Source of the DNA: Taxillus chinensis
Lineage: Eukaryota > Streptophyta > Magnoliopsida > Santalales > Loranthaceae
Reading direction: 5' to 3'
Length of the DNA: 64,000 bases
Assembly: GCA_023512835.1 (NCBI GenBank)
Contig: CM042086.1
Span: 9,029,799 to 9,093,798 of the forward strand
The notes under the pieces were generated by a model. It saw only the letters and a list, made by a program, of their open reading frames with translations, made no database searches and was not told the DNA's origin. Positions 33,257 to 45,761 of the stretch are shown in pieces (the stretch's first letter is position 1; each line of letters starts with the position of its first letter). Made by a program: the position numbers and the translations under genes.

Positions 33257-35560
33257 GTATCACAATGTCAATGAAAACATAGTATGCGAAACCGAAACGA
33301 GATACCAAAGGTTTGACCAAAGTCTAAACCGGGAGCAGCCCGTGTTTGAAGCCGATGAGAATGAGATAGAAGAGACACCTGAGCTACCAGGGGGAGCTTA
33401 TACGCCTATTGGAAAGGGAAGACCGTTTATCCGTTCCAAGTGAAGACCCAGGAAAACAGTGAATTTGGGGACGACAATGAGAACCAAAAGAATTGAGGGT
33501 AGGGTCTTTGATAACTACCAACATCAGGAGGAAGTTAATCGAGCTGTTAAGAAGCTACATCGACATTTTTGGATGGTCATACCAAGATATGCCCGGGTTA
33601 GACACAGATATAGTGCAACATCACATACCCGTGAAGCCGGAGTGCAAGCCAGACATGCAGAAATTGCGAAGAATGAGGCCAGAGATGATACTAAAGATTA
33701 AAGAAGAAGTCAAAAAGCAATGGGATGCAGGTTTCCTAAGTGTCTCCCACTATTCAGAATGGGTCGCTAATGTTGTACCAGTACCAAAGAAAGGAGGCAA
33801 AGTACGCATGTGTGTCGACTATAGAGATCCGAATTGGGCCAGTCCGAAAGACAACTTCCCGCTTCCTCATATTGACACCTTAGTGGATAATACAACGAAA
33901 CATGCCCTATTCTCCTTCATGGATGGTTTCTCGGGCTATAATCAAATTCGTATGGCCCCCGAACACAAAGAGAGGACCACATTCACGACACTTTGGGGCA
34001 CCTTTTGCTATAACGTGATGCCTTTTGGCCTGAGGAATGTAGGGGCAACCTATCGGCGAGCCATGGTGACCCTATTCCACGACATGATGCATAAAGAAGT
34101 CGAGGTATATGTGGACGACATGATAGCCAAATCTCGAAGCACTTAAGGTCATATCGAAGTACTCCGCAAGCTCTTCAACAAGCTACGGAAATATCAATCG
34201 AAATTGAACCCCGAAAAGTGCACTTTCGGAGCCATGTCGGGAAAACTGTTGGGTTTCATTGTGAGCCAGAAAGGGGTGGAAATCGATCCGGATAAAGTTC
34301 GAGCTATCCAAGAGATGCCGCCACCACGGACCATCAAGGAGGTTAGAGGATTCTTAGGGCGACCGAATTACATTGCCCGATTTATTTCCCAGTGACGGCC
34401 ACATGTGAACCCATTTTCAAGACTTTACGAAAAAACAACCCAGAAATTTGGAATGACAAGTGTCAAGAAGCTTTTGACAAGATCAAGCAATATCTGTCCA
34501 ATCCACCCATTTTGATCTCACCAGGACCGGATAGACCTCCGATCTTATACTTGACCGTTCAGGGAGTCGGCGATGGGTTGTGTCTTGGGGCAACACGACT
34601 CTACAGGCAATAAGGAGCAGGCCATTTATTACCTCGGCAAGAAGTTCACCATTAATGAAGAAAACTACACGCCCTTGGAGAAGACGTGCTGTGCTCTTGT
34701 CTCGGATAACGAGAAGATTGAGGCAATACACCCTTTATCATACTACTTGGCTGTTTTCAAGGCATGATCTGCTCAAATATCTCTTGGAAAAACCATCCAT
34801 TTCTGGAAGAATCGCCAAATGGCAGTTGATCCTATCGGAGTACGATATCATCTACGTACCTCAAAAAGCCATAAAAGGAAGTGCGATAGCCGACTATTTG
34901 GCAGATAGAGCGTTGGAAGACTTTGAGCCCATGACTATTGGCTTCCCAGATGAGCACATTAACATCATTTCGGCCGAAGTATCAGACATATGGACGATGT
35001 GGTTCGATGGAGCCTCTAGTCTCTTAGGTCACGGCGTTGGGGCCATCCTGATATCCCCAAAAGGCGAACATTTCCCCATGGCGGCAAAGCTAACCTTCCC
35101 TTGTACAAACAATGTGGCAGAGTATGAGGCTTGTGTGATGGGATTTCAAGAAGCCATTCACAAAGGAATCAAAAAATTATGAGTGTTCGGTGATTCGGCA
35201 CTCATCATTTTTCAAGTAAGGGGTGAATGGGAGACTCGAAACCACAAATTAATCCCATATCGGAAATATGTTACGGAGTTAGCCGAGCGGTTCGATGACA
35301 TCACATTCGAGCATATGCCTAGAGAGTGTAATCGGCTTCCTGATGCACTGGCAACTCTAGCCTCCCTCCTTCGGCTAGACACAAAGTTGGAAGTTCGGTC
35401 TTTTGATATCCGCATACAAGATGCTCCTGCACATTGCATGGCCATTGAAGGACACACTGAAGAAAAACCTTGGTTTGAGGACATCAAACAATATTTGCTT
35501 AAGCAAGAATACCCAGCAGAGGCCACCGAATCGACAAGAGAAATATCCGAAGGTTAGCAT
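33257..35560 (+). pseudogene. RT, RNase H and second RNase H of B2
   Basis: Reverse transcriptase at about 33,520-34,200 has VRMCVDYRD, FSFMDGFSGYNQI, MPFGLRN and the catalytic YVDDMIAKS. RNase H at 34,570-34,900 (LGQHDSTG, PLEKTCCALV, the IADYLADRALEDF tail) is followed by a second, archaeal-type RNase H at about 34,985-35,360 with its own acidic residues (WFDGAS, AEYEACV, GDSALI, RLPDALA). The double RNase H is a hallmark of the Tat group. Stops occur at 34,144 (CGA-type codon changed to TAA), 34,394 and 35,180 (CGA to TGA), plus frameshifts, so it is inactive. Confidence 0.88.
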
Positions 35561-36716
35561 CCAACTATTATATTGACGGCTCAATTTCGTATAAGAGAAA
35601 CCACGATATGGTGCTATTGCGGTGTGTGGCAAAAGAAGAGTCAACACAAATCATGAAAGAAGTGCACGAAGGGGAATGTGGTTCACATGCAAACGGACAT
35701 GCATTAACAAGACAAATCATGCGAATGGGCTACTATTGGGTCACCATGGAAAAAGATTGCATTGAATATGTGCGCAAATGCCTCAAGTGTCAAATTTATG
35801 GCGATAAGATCCAAGTACCACCATCCAAACTACATGTGATGGTCTCCCCGTGGCCGTTCTCACTTTGGGGCATTGACGTTATCGGACCAATATCTCCAAA
35901 AGCTTCTAATGGTCATCGTTTTATTTTGGTAGCCATTGATTACTTCACCAAGTGGGTAGAAGCGGCATCATACGCCAATGTCACAAAAACTATGGTACTT
36001 CGATTTATGCGGAACAATATCATATGCCGATATGGTCTTCCCGAGCAGATCATAACGGATAATGCTGCCAATTTGAACGATCGGATGATAGGGAGGTCAT
36101 GCGAAACATACAAAATTCAACACCGCAACTCGACCCCCTATCGCCCAAAGATGAATGGAGCGATCGAGGCAGCCAACAAGAACATCAAGAACATTATCGG
36201 AAAGATGACTGAAACGTACAAAGATTGGCACGAGAAGCTACCTTACGCTTTGCATGCTTATCGTACCTCGGTGCGTACATCGACCGGGGCAACTCCATTT
36301 TCTTTGGTCTATGGCATGGAAGCGGTTCTACCGGTCGAAGTGGAGATACCTTCCCTCCGAGTACTTAAGGACACTCGGCTCGAAGAAGCAGAATGGGCCC
36401 AAAGTCGTTATGAACAGTTGAATTTAATTGAGGGCGAGCGCCGGCAGCGGTTTCCGGAGGGACAGTTGTATCAACAGAGAATGATGAACAATTACAATAA
36501 AAAGGTGAAGCCCGAAGCTTTCAAGAGGGTGATCTTGTCCTCAAGAAGATCATGCCAATCCAGCATGACCATCGAGGAAAGTGGACTCCCAATTATGAAG
36601 GCCCATATGTTGTAAAAAAAGCATTCTTGGGAGGCGCATTGATCCTTGCCAAAATGGACGGAGACGAGCTTCCTAATCCAGGTGAATAGCGATGCCGTCA
36701 AAAAGTTTTATGCTTA
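35561..36716 (+). pseudogene. Integrase of B2
   Basis: A frame at 35,608-36,615 carries the His/Cys zinc module (HEGECGSHANGH, then KCLKCQ), the catalytic core with Asp in WGIDVIGP, Asp in IITDNAAN and Glu in NGAIEAANK, and the C-terminal region (HAYRTSVRTSTGATP). A frameshift near 36,520 moves the last part (GPYVVKK-type tail) to another frame, ending at TAA 36,714. The N-terminal link to RNase H is also out of frame. It would insert the cDNA and make the 5-bp duplications seen here. Confidence 0.88.
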
Positions 36717-37859
36717 ACTCTCATGCCTCCCAACCAGATTCTCTTTCTTGCAATGAGCGGACTTGGTGAAAACCCGAAAGGGCACCAAGGGTAAAATACA
36801 AAGCCAAGGCAAAAAAACTTGAAAGGGTGAAATCGGGTCACCGAGGGGCCGGCTAATCGAAGGGGAAATCAGGACCACAACAAAGGGTCCGTTGCCACGG
36901 CGAGGGAGACAACATCATCCAAAAAAAACAGCGATGCAAACAGTGGAAGACTTGGTCAAACCTGCGGCACGCTCGAATCAAATTTGTACATCATGCTTTT
37001 AAAGACTTGCGATTCTATTTATCAGATTATGACAATAGGATACTTTTTATGATATAAATATGTTTTGTGGAATTAAACCAACAAAAAATTTTTTTATCTC
37101 TTTAATCATGTTTACATCGTCTTCGTTTCACATTCAAGTAGAACATCTTAAATCCCCGATAAGCTCTTCTAGCATTGCCTTATGAGTAGGGCCAAGCTTA
37201 AAATCCCCAAACAACTTAAAGCCCCCAACTCGGAGTACTCATATCTCCACGGGCTATCACTATCCCCCAGAGAAGCCGTCAAATCAAGCTCCTCAATATG
37301 GCGAAGCAAAATTTAACAGACCCTTCATGCACAACAGGGAGTTCCCCAAAGAAAGACAGGGCGGACTCTCCATCCCAAAAAGAACATTGTTCCCCAACAA
37401 GTTAGCCAAACGGCCAAACCCTCGATGATACATCACATGGCATTTCAATGCATACATCGCATGGCATCACATTGCATCATATTTCACCACAAGTTGAGGT
37501 TTATGCACCCCCGCATACGACACATTGCAGTCCATGCATCATTGGCATACATTCAACATGCTCTGTAATTGCAGGAATTTTACCGCCCTTGGAGATCCTA
37601 GGAGCTCATATTCAGCCAACTTCTCTTCAAGCTATCCTAGCTTTTCTTCGTTCAACCGTACACCTCTTCCTTTGCAATTTCCCCAAGCTCTAAGCACATC
37701 CCTTTTGGCAATTGACAAACTTTTCCCATTTTGGGTCACCTCGTAGAGCGATCTCCTTGAGTGAACTCGTAGAGGGAGCTTAAATTGGGTTACTTCCCAA
37801 ACTCACCAACTCTTTAAAGCATTTCCCTAAATACCATTTGATGTCTCCAACAAGTCTTC
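36717..37859 (+). other. 3' untranslated region of B2, unique part
   Basis: About 1.1 kb without a gene. It includes a CGGACTTGGTGAAAACCCG-type segment (once here, twice in B1 at 49,440-49,567) and leads into the satellite array. Confidence 0.7.
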
Positions 37860-39165
37860 CCAATTCAAGCCTATCGTTCTTGTGGGCTTTCCATTTTCAA
37901 TTCAAGCCTATCGTTGTTGTGGGCTTTCCATTTGTAATTTAAGCCTATCGTTCTTGTGGGCTTTCCATTTTCGATTTGAGCCTATCGTTGCAGTGGGCCT
38001 TTCATTTTCCCATTTTCACTTTAAGCTATCGTTCTTGTGGGCTTTTCCATTTTCACTTTAAGCCTATCGTTCTTGTGGGCTTTCCCGTTTTCACTTTAAG
38101 CCTATCGTTCTTTGTGGGCTATTCATTTTCAATTCAAGCCTATCGTTCTTGTGGGCCTTTTTCCCTTTTTAATTTGTGCCTATCGTTCTTGTGGGCCTTT
38201 CGGTTTTCAATTCAAGCCCATCATTGTTATGGGCCATTTTTCCATTTTCACTTTAAGCCTATCGTTCTTGTGGGCTTTCCCTTTTTCACTTTAAGCCTAT
38301 CGTTCTTGTGGGCTATCCATTTTCCAATTCAAGCCTATCGTTCTTGTGGGCTTTCCATTTTCAATTCAAGCCTATCGTTGTTGTGGGCTTTCCATTTGCA
38401 ATTTAAGCCTATCGTTCTTGTGGGCTTTCCATTTTCGATTTGAGCCTATCGTTGTAGTGGGCCTTTCATTTTCCCATTTTCACTTTAAGCCTATCGTTCT
38501 GTGGGCTTTCCATTTTCAATTCAAGCCTATCGTTGCGGTGGGCCTTTCACTTTTCCGTTTAAGCCTATCGTTCTTGTGGGCTTTTCCATTTTCACTTTAA
38601 GCCTATCGTTCTTGTGGGCTTTCCCGTTTTCACTTTAAGCCTATCGTTCTTTGTGGGCTATTCATTTTCAATTCAAGCCTATCGTTCTTTGTGGGCCTTT
38701 TTCCCTTTTTAATTTGAGCCTATCGTTCTTGTGGGCCTTTCAATTTTCAATTCAAGCCCATCATTGTTGTGGGCCATTTTTCCATTTTCACTTTAAGCCT
38801 ATCGTTCTTGTGGGCTTTCCCTTTTTCACTTTAAGCCTATCGTTCTTGTGGGCTATCCATTTTTCAATTCAAGCCTATCGTTCTTTGTGGGTTACCCATT
38901 TTCAATTCAAGCCTATTGTTCTTGTGGGCTATCCATTTTCAATTCAAGCCCATCATTGTTGTGGGCCTTTTTCCATTTTTCAATTCAAGCCTATCGTTGC
39001 TGTGGGCCTTTCAGTTTTCAATTCAAGTCCATCATTGTTGTGGGCCTTTTTCCATTTTTCAATTCGAGCCTATCGTTGCTGTGGGCCTTTCAACTTTTAG
39101 TTCACGCCCATCATTGTTGTGGGCCTTTTCTCTTTTTTCGGTTCAAGCCTGTCATTGTTGTAGGC
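37860..39165 (+). repeat. 37-bp satellite-like array I in B2 3' region
   Basis: More than 30 tandem units, basic length 37 bp with 40-43 bp variants, core AAGCCTATCGTTCTTGTGGG followed by a CTTTCCATTTTC-type tail. Units differ by point changes and short indels and form subtypes with CTATCGTT or CATCATTG cores. Tandem arrays in this position are known in Tat/Ogre 3' regions. No stop occurs on the plus strand over long stretches, giving repetitive frames that are not genes. Confidence 0.93.
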
Positions 39166-39539
39166 TTTCAATCTCCGGTATCAAGCGGCCTTAGATGCCT
39201 CATCAAGGTATTATCCAAGCACACCGGCCGTGAAGCCCCTTTCCTTCTCGGGGACAAACCTAACCGTCGCACTTCTTCCTCTAGGTAAGTCAGGTGAGTG
39301 CTCCAACCTGTCCAAAATGACTCCCTTTTTATCTTTGTACGCCGTTTGTATACAAACGATTGCACAAAGAGGGGCAACCGTTGGACCCCGTTTTGTCCGG
39401 GTTGGACATACTAACCCCATTTGATATACCTTTCTGCCCATGCCATATACCTTTTTGAACAGGTCCACAATGATCCTATACTTCCAAGGAATGGTCTACC
39501 CCAATCGGCACGAGATGGATACAATTGACACGGATGGAT
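39166..39539 (+). repeat. Internal duplicate of LTR junction in B2
   Basis: 39,166-39,378 duplicates the block that precedes the 3' LTR (40,040-40,249), including the polypurine tract. 39,379-39,539 duplicates the first 160 bp of the LTR and then returns to satellite repeats. The LTR head is the ATCGGCACGAGATGG subtype of the B1 5' LTR, not the subtype of B2's own LTRs. Confidence 0.88.
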
Positions 39540-40035
39540 ACCTTTCGATTTGAGCCTATCGTTGCGGTGGGCCTTTCATTTTTCACTTTAAACCTATCGT
39601 TGTTGTGGGCTTTCCCGTTTTTCAATTCAAGCCTATCGTTGTAGTGGGCCTTTCATTTTTCACTTTAAGCCTATCGTTGTTGTGGGCTTTCCCGTTTTCA
39701 CTTTAAGCCTATCATTGCTATGGGCTATCCGTTTTTAATTCAAGCCTATCGTTCTTGTGGGCTATCCATTTTCAATTCAAGCCTATCGTTGTTGTGGGCT
39801 ATCCGTTTTCAATTCAAGCCCATCATTGTTGTGGGCCTTTTTCCATTTTCAATTCGAGCCTATCGTTCTTTGTGGGCCTTTCGGTTTTCAATTCATGCCC
39901 ATCATTGTGATGGCCCCCTTTTTCCATCTTTCAATTCGAGCCTATCGTTCTTGTGGGCCTTTCAACTTTTAGTTCACGCCCATCATTGTTGTGGGCCTTT
40001 TCTCTTTTTCGGTCCTAGCTTGTCATTGTTGTAGG
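39540..40035 (+). repeat. 37-bp satellite-like array II in B2
   Basis: About a dozen further units of the same repeat between the duplicated junction and the real 3' LTR junction. Confidence 0.9.
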
Positions 40036-40249
40036 CTTTCAATCTCCGTATCAAGCGGCCTTAGATGCCTCATCAAGGTATTATCCAAGCACACCGGCCT
40101 GTGAAGCCCCTTTTCCCTCTCGGGGACAAACCCAACCGTCGCACTTCTTCCTCTAGGTAAGTCAGGTAAGTGCTCCAATCCGTCCAAAATGACTCCCTTT
40201 TTTATCTTTGTACGTTGTTTGTATACAAACAAGGCACAAAGAGGGGCAA
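40036..40249 (+). other. Pre-LTR block and polypurine tract of B2
   Basis: Unique block ending in GGCACAAAGAGGGGCAA directly before the LTR. The purine run AAAGAGGGG is the likely polypurine tract that primes plus-strand DNA. The same block and tract occur at 39,166-39,378 and 53,489-53,698. Confidence 0.75.
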
Positions 40250-43180
40250 TGTTGGACCCCATTTTGTCCGGGTTGGACATACTAACCCCATTTGATATAC
40301 CTTTCTGCCCATGCCATATACCTTGTTGAACAGGTCCACAAGGATCCCATACTTCCAAGGAATGGTTTACCTCAATTTGCACGAGATAGATACAATTGAC
40401 ACGAACGGGGAGTCCAAAATTAATGACCTCTGCTACAAGTCTTTGAAACGCCCCAAGATCAACACCAGGTGATGGAGGATGAAAAATGGAGACCAACGCA
40501 CTTGACCGAGCTCAAATCGGACTTAAAATGAAGAAGTTATGGCCAAAACAACTTTCGTTGGAAAAAGTCAAACTTGCCAAAAGACGGTCAATGCCCCGGG
40601 TCAAACCGCCTGCAAAAGTGATCATGTGAAACTCTTCAAAATGCCTATGTAGGCGAATACGGATCTCCCCAAACAATCCCTGGAAGGCTATCCATTTTTG
40701 CATTTTTGGTGGGGGTAAAAAGGTAATTAAAAGTTTAAAAAAAAAATTCGGGGTTGACCGTTGACCGTTGACCTGCCGACACTGCGACCCGTTGACCTTC
40801 GAAGCCTCGAAGCCCCGAAGCTCGAAGCCCCGAAGCCTCGAAGCCTCGAAGCCCCGAAGCCTCGAAGCCTCGAAGCCCCGTTGACCTGCCGATTCCACCT
40901 TCGACCCTTCGACCCCCGAAGCTCCGACCCTGCCGACACTCCGACCTTCGACCTGCCGACACTTTGACCTGTTGACCGTTAACTTTTGCCCCACTGAAAT
41001 TCGACCCACCGAAGCTTCGACCCTGCCGACACTTCGACCGCCCGACACTCCGACTTGCCGACACTTCGAGTCTTTGACCCCTTGACCTTCGCTGGCTTCC
41101 TCGTGGCTATTTTTTTTTCTTGGTCGTTCACGGGACTTGTCTTCTGCGCTGGCCACCTAACAAAAATCATTTCTCAATAACCTGGTCGGTCACATGCGCT
41201 ACTAAAATACAAATCCAAAAAGGCAATCACGAGCCACCCTGTTTCCCGCACATCTGTCCTCCCGACAAAGCATCAAACCTGCAAATTAAATACCGCATCA
41301 AATAATACAACGAATTAATGACAGTGGAGCCAAAAACTTTTCAGCAAGCACTTTAAGAAGCATTCGACGGTCCCTGCGCAGAAAAGAGAAGAGATTCTGG
41401 GGAGGAAAAAATTCATTAAGGAAAAAGAGAGAAAAAAGGAGAAAAAAGAAAAAAGGAGATCCGGCATAAGAAAAAAGCGATTTGCCCGTCCCTGCATCAA
41501 AAAAGGAAATTCCGGGAGAAAAGAAAAAAAGAGTAGTTTTTCATTGAAGAGAACCATCGAAAAAGGAGAGAGCCATCAAAGAAAAAACAGAGTGTGGGTT
41601 TCGAGTGGAAGAGAATCGTCGAAAACGGGGAAGAGGGAACCCTCCATCGCCTAGTGCAGAAAAAGAAAGAAAGAAAAAACAGAGAGCCCCCCCCTTTATC
41701 GTTGAAAACCTGCTGCCATTACAGAGAGCCCCCCCTTTCCAATCCCTTTTCCCTGACACCTCATTACGGCTCTTTTACCCAGAAAAAACACAAAAAAAAA
41801 GAGACAATTCCGGTTCGCTTTTTGTTTCCTCTTCCTACGTCTCCATAAAAACAAAAACAATCGTTTCTTCATTCCCTATTCCTTACACCTTACACCCATT
41901 CTCCTCAATTCCAGCCCAAAAAAAATCTGAATCCAAAATATACATCATCCTCCTTTCCCACGTTTTCTACCCAAAAACCCAAGAAAAAGGCGGCTATCGG
42001 CGTGGACGGGATTCGCACGACGATTCGGTGTTCAAAGCTTCAAAGTCGGTTCAGCCCTTATTTCTTCATTACTTTTCAGCTTATTTTGATATTTGATGTA
42101 ACTCTTAATATTTCCTTGTATTTCTTTTTTTTTCTTTTATTGGTTGCATTGTGTTTTCCTTGTATTTCCCTTTCCTTTGTATATGTGTACCTTGTAATAT
42201 GTAAAGTATAGCACAAAAAAAAAACAACAAACAAAGAAAAAGAGAGAGAGCAAAGGGAGGCATGAAGAAAAAGAAAAGAAAAAATAGTGAATCGTTATTT
42301 GATTTGTGGATGTCACAATCACACACATCACTTTACATGTTATTGTATTAGTTCATAGTTTTATCCTTGCAAAAAAGAAACAACAAAAAAAGAAAACATT
42401 TTCAAAACCACAAAATGCATTTCAAAAAAAAAAAAAAAAAAACAAAAAAAACAAACAAACAAAACAAAGCAAAACAAAAACAAAAAAAATGTTTTCATGT
42501 TTTCAAACAAAAACGAAAAATCAAAATTAGTACTTCAATTTCCAAAACCTAAAAAAAAACAAAAAAAAAAAAAAAAAACAAAAAAAACAAAAAGACCAAA
42601 ATGTTTTTTTTAAAACATAGAAAACAAAAAAAATGTATGTTTTCTAACCCAAAAAACAAAAAAAAACAAAACAAAAAACAAAACAAAAAACGAAACAAAA
42701 CAAAACAAAAACAAAAAAAAGGGGAAAATAAAAATCATTTTCTAGGATTCCAAAACAAAACCAAAAACCAAAAACCAACCTATAGGATCTCATTCTCCAC
42801 TTCAAAACAAAAACCCAAAATTTTTAGGATTCCCCTTTTAGACATTTAGGATAAATCCATTTTAACCAACTTAGCTAAATAAAAATCATAGACTTTTTAG
42901 GAAACTTAACCCAGTTTATGACAAGACAAATAAAAGAAAAACCTCCTCCTCCTAAATTAGATACCGAAAGGGCGCCTGTAGGGGTGCTAATCCTTCCCTA
43001 CACGTAACCAACTCCCGAACCCATCTCTCGATAACGCAGACCACACACTTAAGACTACTCAAAGTAGAGGGTATCCAACTGTACCCCCAAAAACAGTTGG
43101 TGGCGACTCTAAATTTTCTCACCATTGGTCTAGTTTGAGCTCACCCCAAAAGGGCCCCGGACGAAAACCAGGTGATGACA
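40250..43180 (+). mobile_element. 3' LTR of B2
   Basis: 2931-bp LTR, TGTTGGACCCC to GGTGATGACA. It pairs with 24,297-27,309 by shared diagnostic differences. Slightly shorter because of fewer minisatellite units and loss of a CCTTGACTTGCAATACC-containing stretch near 40,950. W-boxes, minisatellite and A/C-rich tract are present. Confidence 0.93.
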
Positions 43181-43185
43181 CACAC
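43181..43185. repeat. Target-site duplication CACAC, right
   Basis: Second copy of the B2 target duplication. The B1 gag frame resumes directly after it. Confidence 0.93.
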
Positions 43186-44200
43186 TAAAAGGCGTATACT
43201 ACGAGAAATTGATAGGTAACGTCTCTAACAACTTTGCAGACTTGGTTGCATCCGGTGAACGCGTAGAAAGTGGAATTAAAGGAGGAAAGCTAAAGGGTGA
43301 TGCAGTGAGGCATCAAAACGGTTTCAACCACCAGCGGAAAAGAAGGAAAATAAAACCAACCTGGTATACCCATCACACCAATCAATACAACCAACGTTCT
43401 ACCAAGCGTCGGGATGCTTGCAGGGGTCACCAGGTAGGCGCTTATCCTGCACCTGCTCCATCTCCCCAATTCATGCCATACCTACCGCAAGGAGGCGTCC
43501 CATTTCCATACTCAATGGTACCTAACTCATTTCAACCGAGAGCACCATACCCAGAGCAATCAAGGCCAGCAACTCAGGAAGGACCAGGACCCTCATTCCA
43601 AGGACAGGGGGCAATCAAGGGCCTCGACCCAGGCAAGCAGGAGCGAATCGGGCTTCTCGTCGACCACGACAAGAGTTTGACCCGATCCCAATGACATATG
43701 CCGAACTATATCCCAAGCTTTTAGAGGCAAGGATGGTAACCCCTATACCCTTGGGAGAAATAAAGACTCCTCCCCCCGGCCTGGTACAAGCCGGATGCCA
43801 GTGTGAATATCATGCGGGTGGAGCTGGACATGATATCGAAAACGTATAACATTCAAAAGGAAGGTTCGGGCATTAAAGGATGCAAAGTGGTTGGATTTCT
43901 CCGCACTGGCGGGGACACCAAACGTGAACAGCAATCCTCTCCCCAGAACACTCTAACAATGTTGCTAATATCGAGAGGGAAGGGCGGCTGGAAAGGTTCT
44001 CTCAAATACAAATGGAGAAAATGTATCTGTTTACTCTGTTACGGAACATGGCTATATACTTGGCTAAAGATGCGCCAAAGGCAGAGAAGGGAACAGATGG
44101 GGAAAAACAATGCCCTTATCACAAGATGGCACGGGGACATGACATCATAGAATGTCCTGAGTTTTCCAAGGTGGTGTAAAAACTCATGGACCAAAGGATG
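43186..44200 (+). pseudogene. gag of B1, 3' part
   Basis: Continuation of the gag interrupted at 24,296, beginning with the codons for LKGVYYEKLIGNVSN. It includes the Pro/Tyr-rich segment (43,430-43,600) and the zinc-knuckle-like CEYHAGGAGHDIEN at about 43,800-43,845. There a missing T at ACTG/ACG destroys the last Cys and the frame. Frames change at least three times. Confidence 0.8.
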
Positions 44201-45761
44201 ATCGAATTCTCCACGGAAGAGATAGGCGATCAATGCCACATGACTCAAAGAGACGTGTCATACACACCGTCATGGGTGCCAACCCCCCCTTGTCTTGAAT
44301 GTCAAGACTCCGAAATCCCGCTCGCTGCCTCATGGAATCACACCTCTCACCATACGGGTGCCTGCCCCTTTCCCCTACAAGACGGATAATGCAGTCCCAT
44401 GGAATTACTGTTGTGAAGTGGTCCAAGGAGCCACCGCTATAGCAAAAAGAAGACCAGGAGCGGTCGGGCTTACGCCCCTGAGATGGTTGACAAAGCAAGG
44501 AAAGAAAAAGTCTGTAGAACAAGACATTGAGCCAACACTGGAGGCAACAAGGAAGGGAACACCAATCACTGAAGAAGAGACCACAAAATTTCTGAAACTC
44601 ATGAAGCAAAGCGAGTATAATATTGTGGATCAATTAAGTCGGCAACCGGCTCGTATCTCCCTGCTCTCATTAATGATGGATTCCCAACCTCACCGGGAAG
44701 CACTGCTGAAGGTTCTAAGCCAAGCCTATGTTCCTCCAACCATCCCGGTGGCAAATGTGGATGGACTCACTAGTAACCTCATTATGAACAACGTCATCGG
44801 TTTTGGAGATGACGAGTTACCCCAAGAAGGAAAGGGGCACATAAAAGCTCTGCACATCACGGTCAAATGCAAGGAGCACACCATAGCCCGTGTACTTATT
44901 GACAACGGCTCGGCCTTGAACATTATGCCCTTGCATATACCTGCAGCGCCTTCCAATTGACACGTCCTATATGCGTCCCTGTACGATGAAGGTACGGGCA
45001 TTCGATGGAGGAAAGCGTGACGTGGTGGGAACTCTGGATGTTCCACTCATGATTGGGCCAACTACTTTTACCGTGGAATTTCAGGTAATGGACATCACTC
45101 CATATTATAGCTGTTTCTTCGGGAAGACCCTGGATCCACATGGCAGGAGCGGTGCCACCAAGTCTCCACCGGAAGATGAAGTTCGCAATGAGGGATCGGA
45201 TCATTTGCATCTCTGGCGAGACAAGTTTCCTCGTCACCAAACCGGCATCGGTTCCTTATATTGAAAGCCACGAAGATGTGCCAGAATGCTCCTATCGGGC
45301 CTTTGAGATGGTGAATGTCGCTCAGCTCCGGACCATCGTCTCTCAAAGGCGACAAAAATGGTTGCGACCACTATGATCAAACAGGGGTACAAACCGGGGC
45401 AAGGGTTAGGCCTAACGGCTCAAGGGATTCGAAACCCCTGACCATCCGAGAAAATACCGAAAAGTTTGGGCTAGGCTACATCCCTACAAAAGGCGACAGA
45501 CAAAGGGAAGCTATCAAGAAGAGGGAAGTCGAATGGCAAGATTGCAGAAAAGGCCAGGACAAGAAGAAAGGAGAAGCTTTCCCCCTTTGAATGTTACATT
45601 CCGAAGTGGAGGGTTTATCCACAAGAGCCAACTTGAGCCCGAGACGGGGACGCAGCCGCATTGGACACAAACAAGTATGCACCAAATGAGATGGCTCAGT
45701 TAGTGCGAGAGGAGCCTAACCAGCCATTGAACAATTGGACCAGCCTGGACCTCCCCATAAT
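44200..45761 (+). pseudogene. Protease and G-patch of B1
   Basis: Frame 44,295-44,960 ends with VLIDNGSALNIMPL (protease active site). Frame 44,971-45,264 holds the flap region (the LLGRPWIH motif is damaged: CFFGKTLDPH). The G-patch follows near 45,380-45,440 (GYKPGQGLGLTAQGI), and the Glu-rich end leads to the intron donor. Frameshifts near 44,935, 45,115 and 45,290. Same order as B2. Confidence 0.8.

Larger units (their letters stand above)
24297..43180 (+). mobile_element. Tat/Ogre-like gypsy element B2, nested in B1
   Basis: 18.9 kb element with all parts present: LTR, ORF1, gag, protease, G-patch, intron, RT, RNase H, second RNase H, integrase, satellite 3' region and LTR. Perfect 5-bp target duplications flank it. 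Its two LTRs share diagnostic sequence (TTTAGACATTTAGGATAAAT; a shortened GGAAA-TAAAAATCATT junction) not found in the B1 pair. Many stops and frameshifts make it non-autonomous today. Confidence 0.94.

Noticed and set aside
37860..39165. Possible CRISPR array
   Set aside because: Units abut directly with no unique spacers, vary in sequence, and sit in the 3' region of a plant retrotransposon; there are no cas genes.
37976..39288. Long repetitive frames reading like FKPIVLVGFPF repeats
   Set aside because: They lie wholly in the 37-bp tandem array. The unit is not a multiple of three, so the same words appear in successive frames, and there is no start context or domain.
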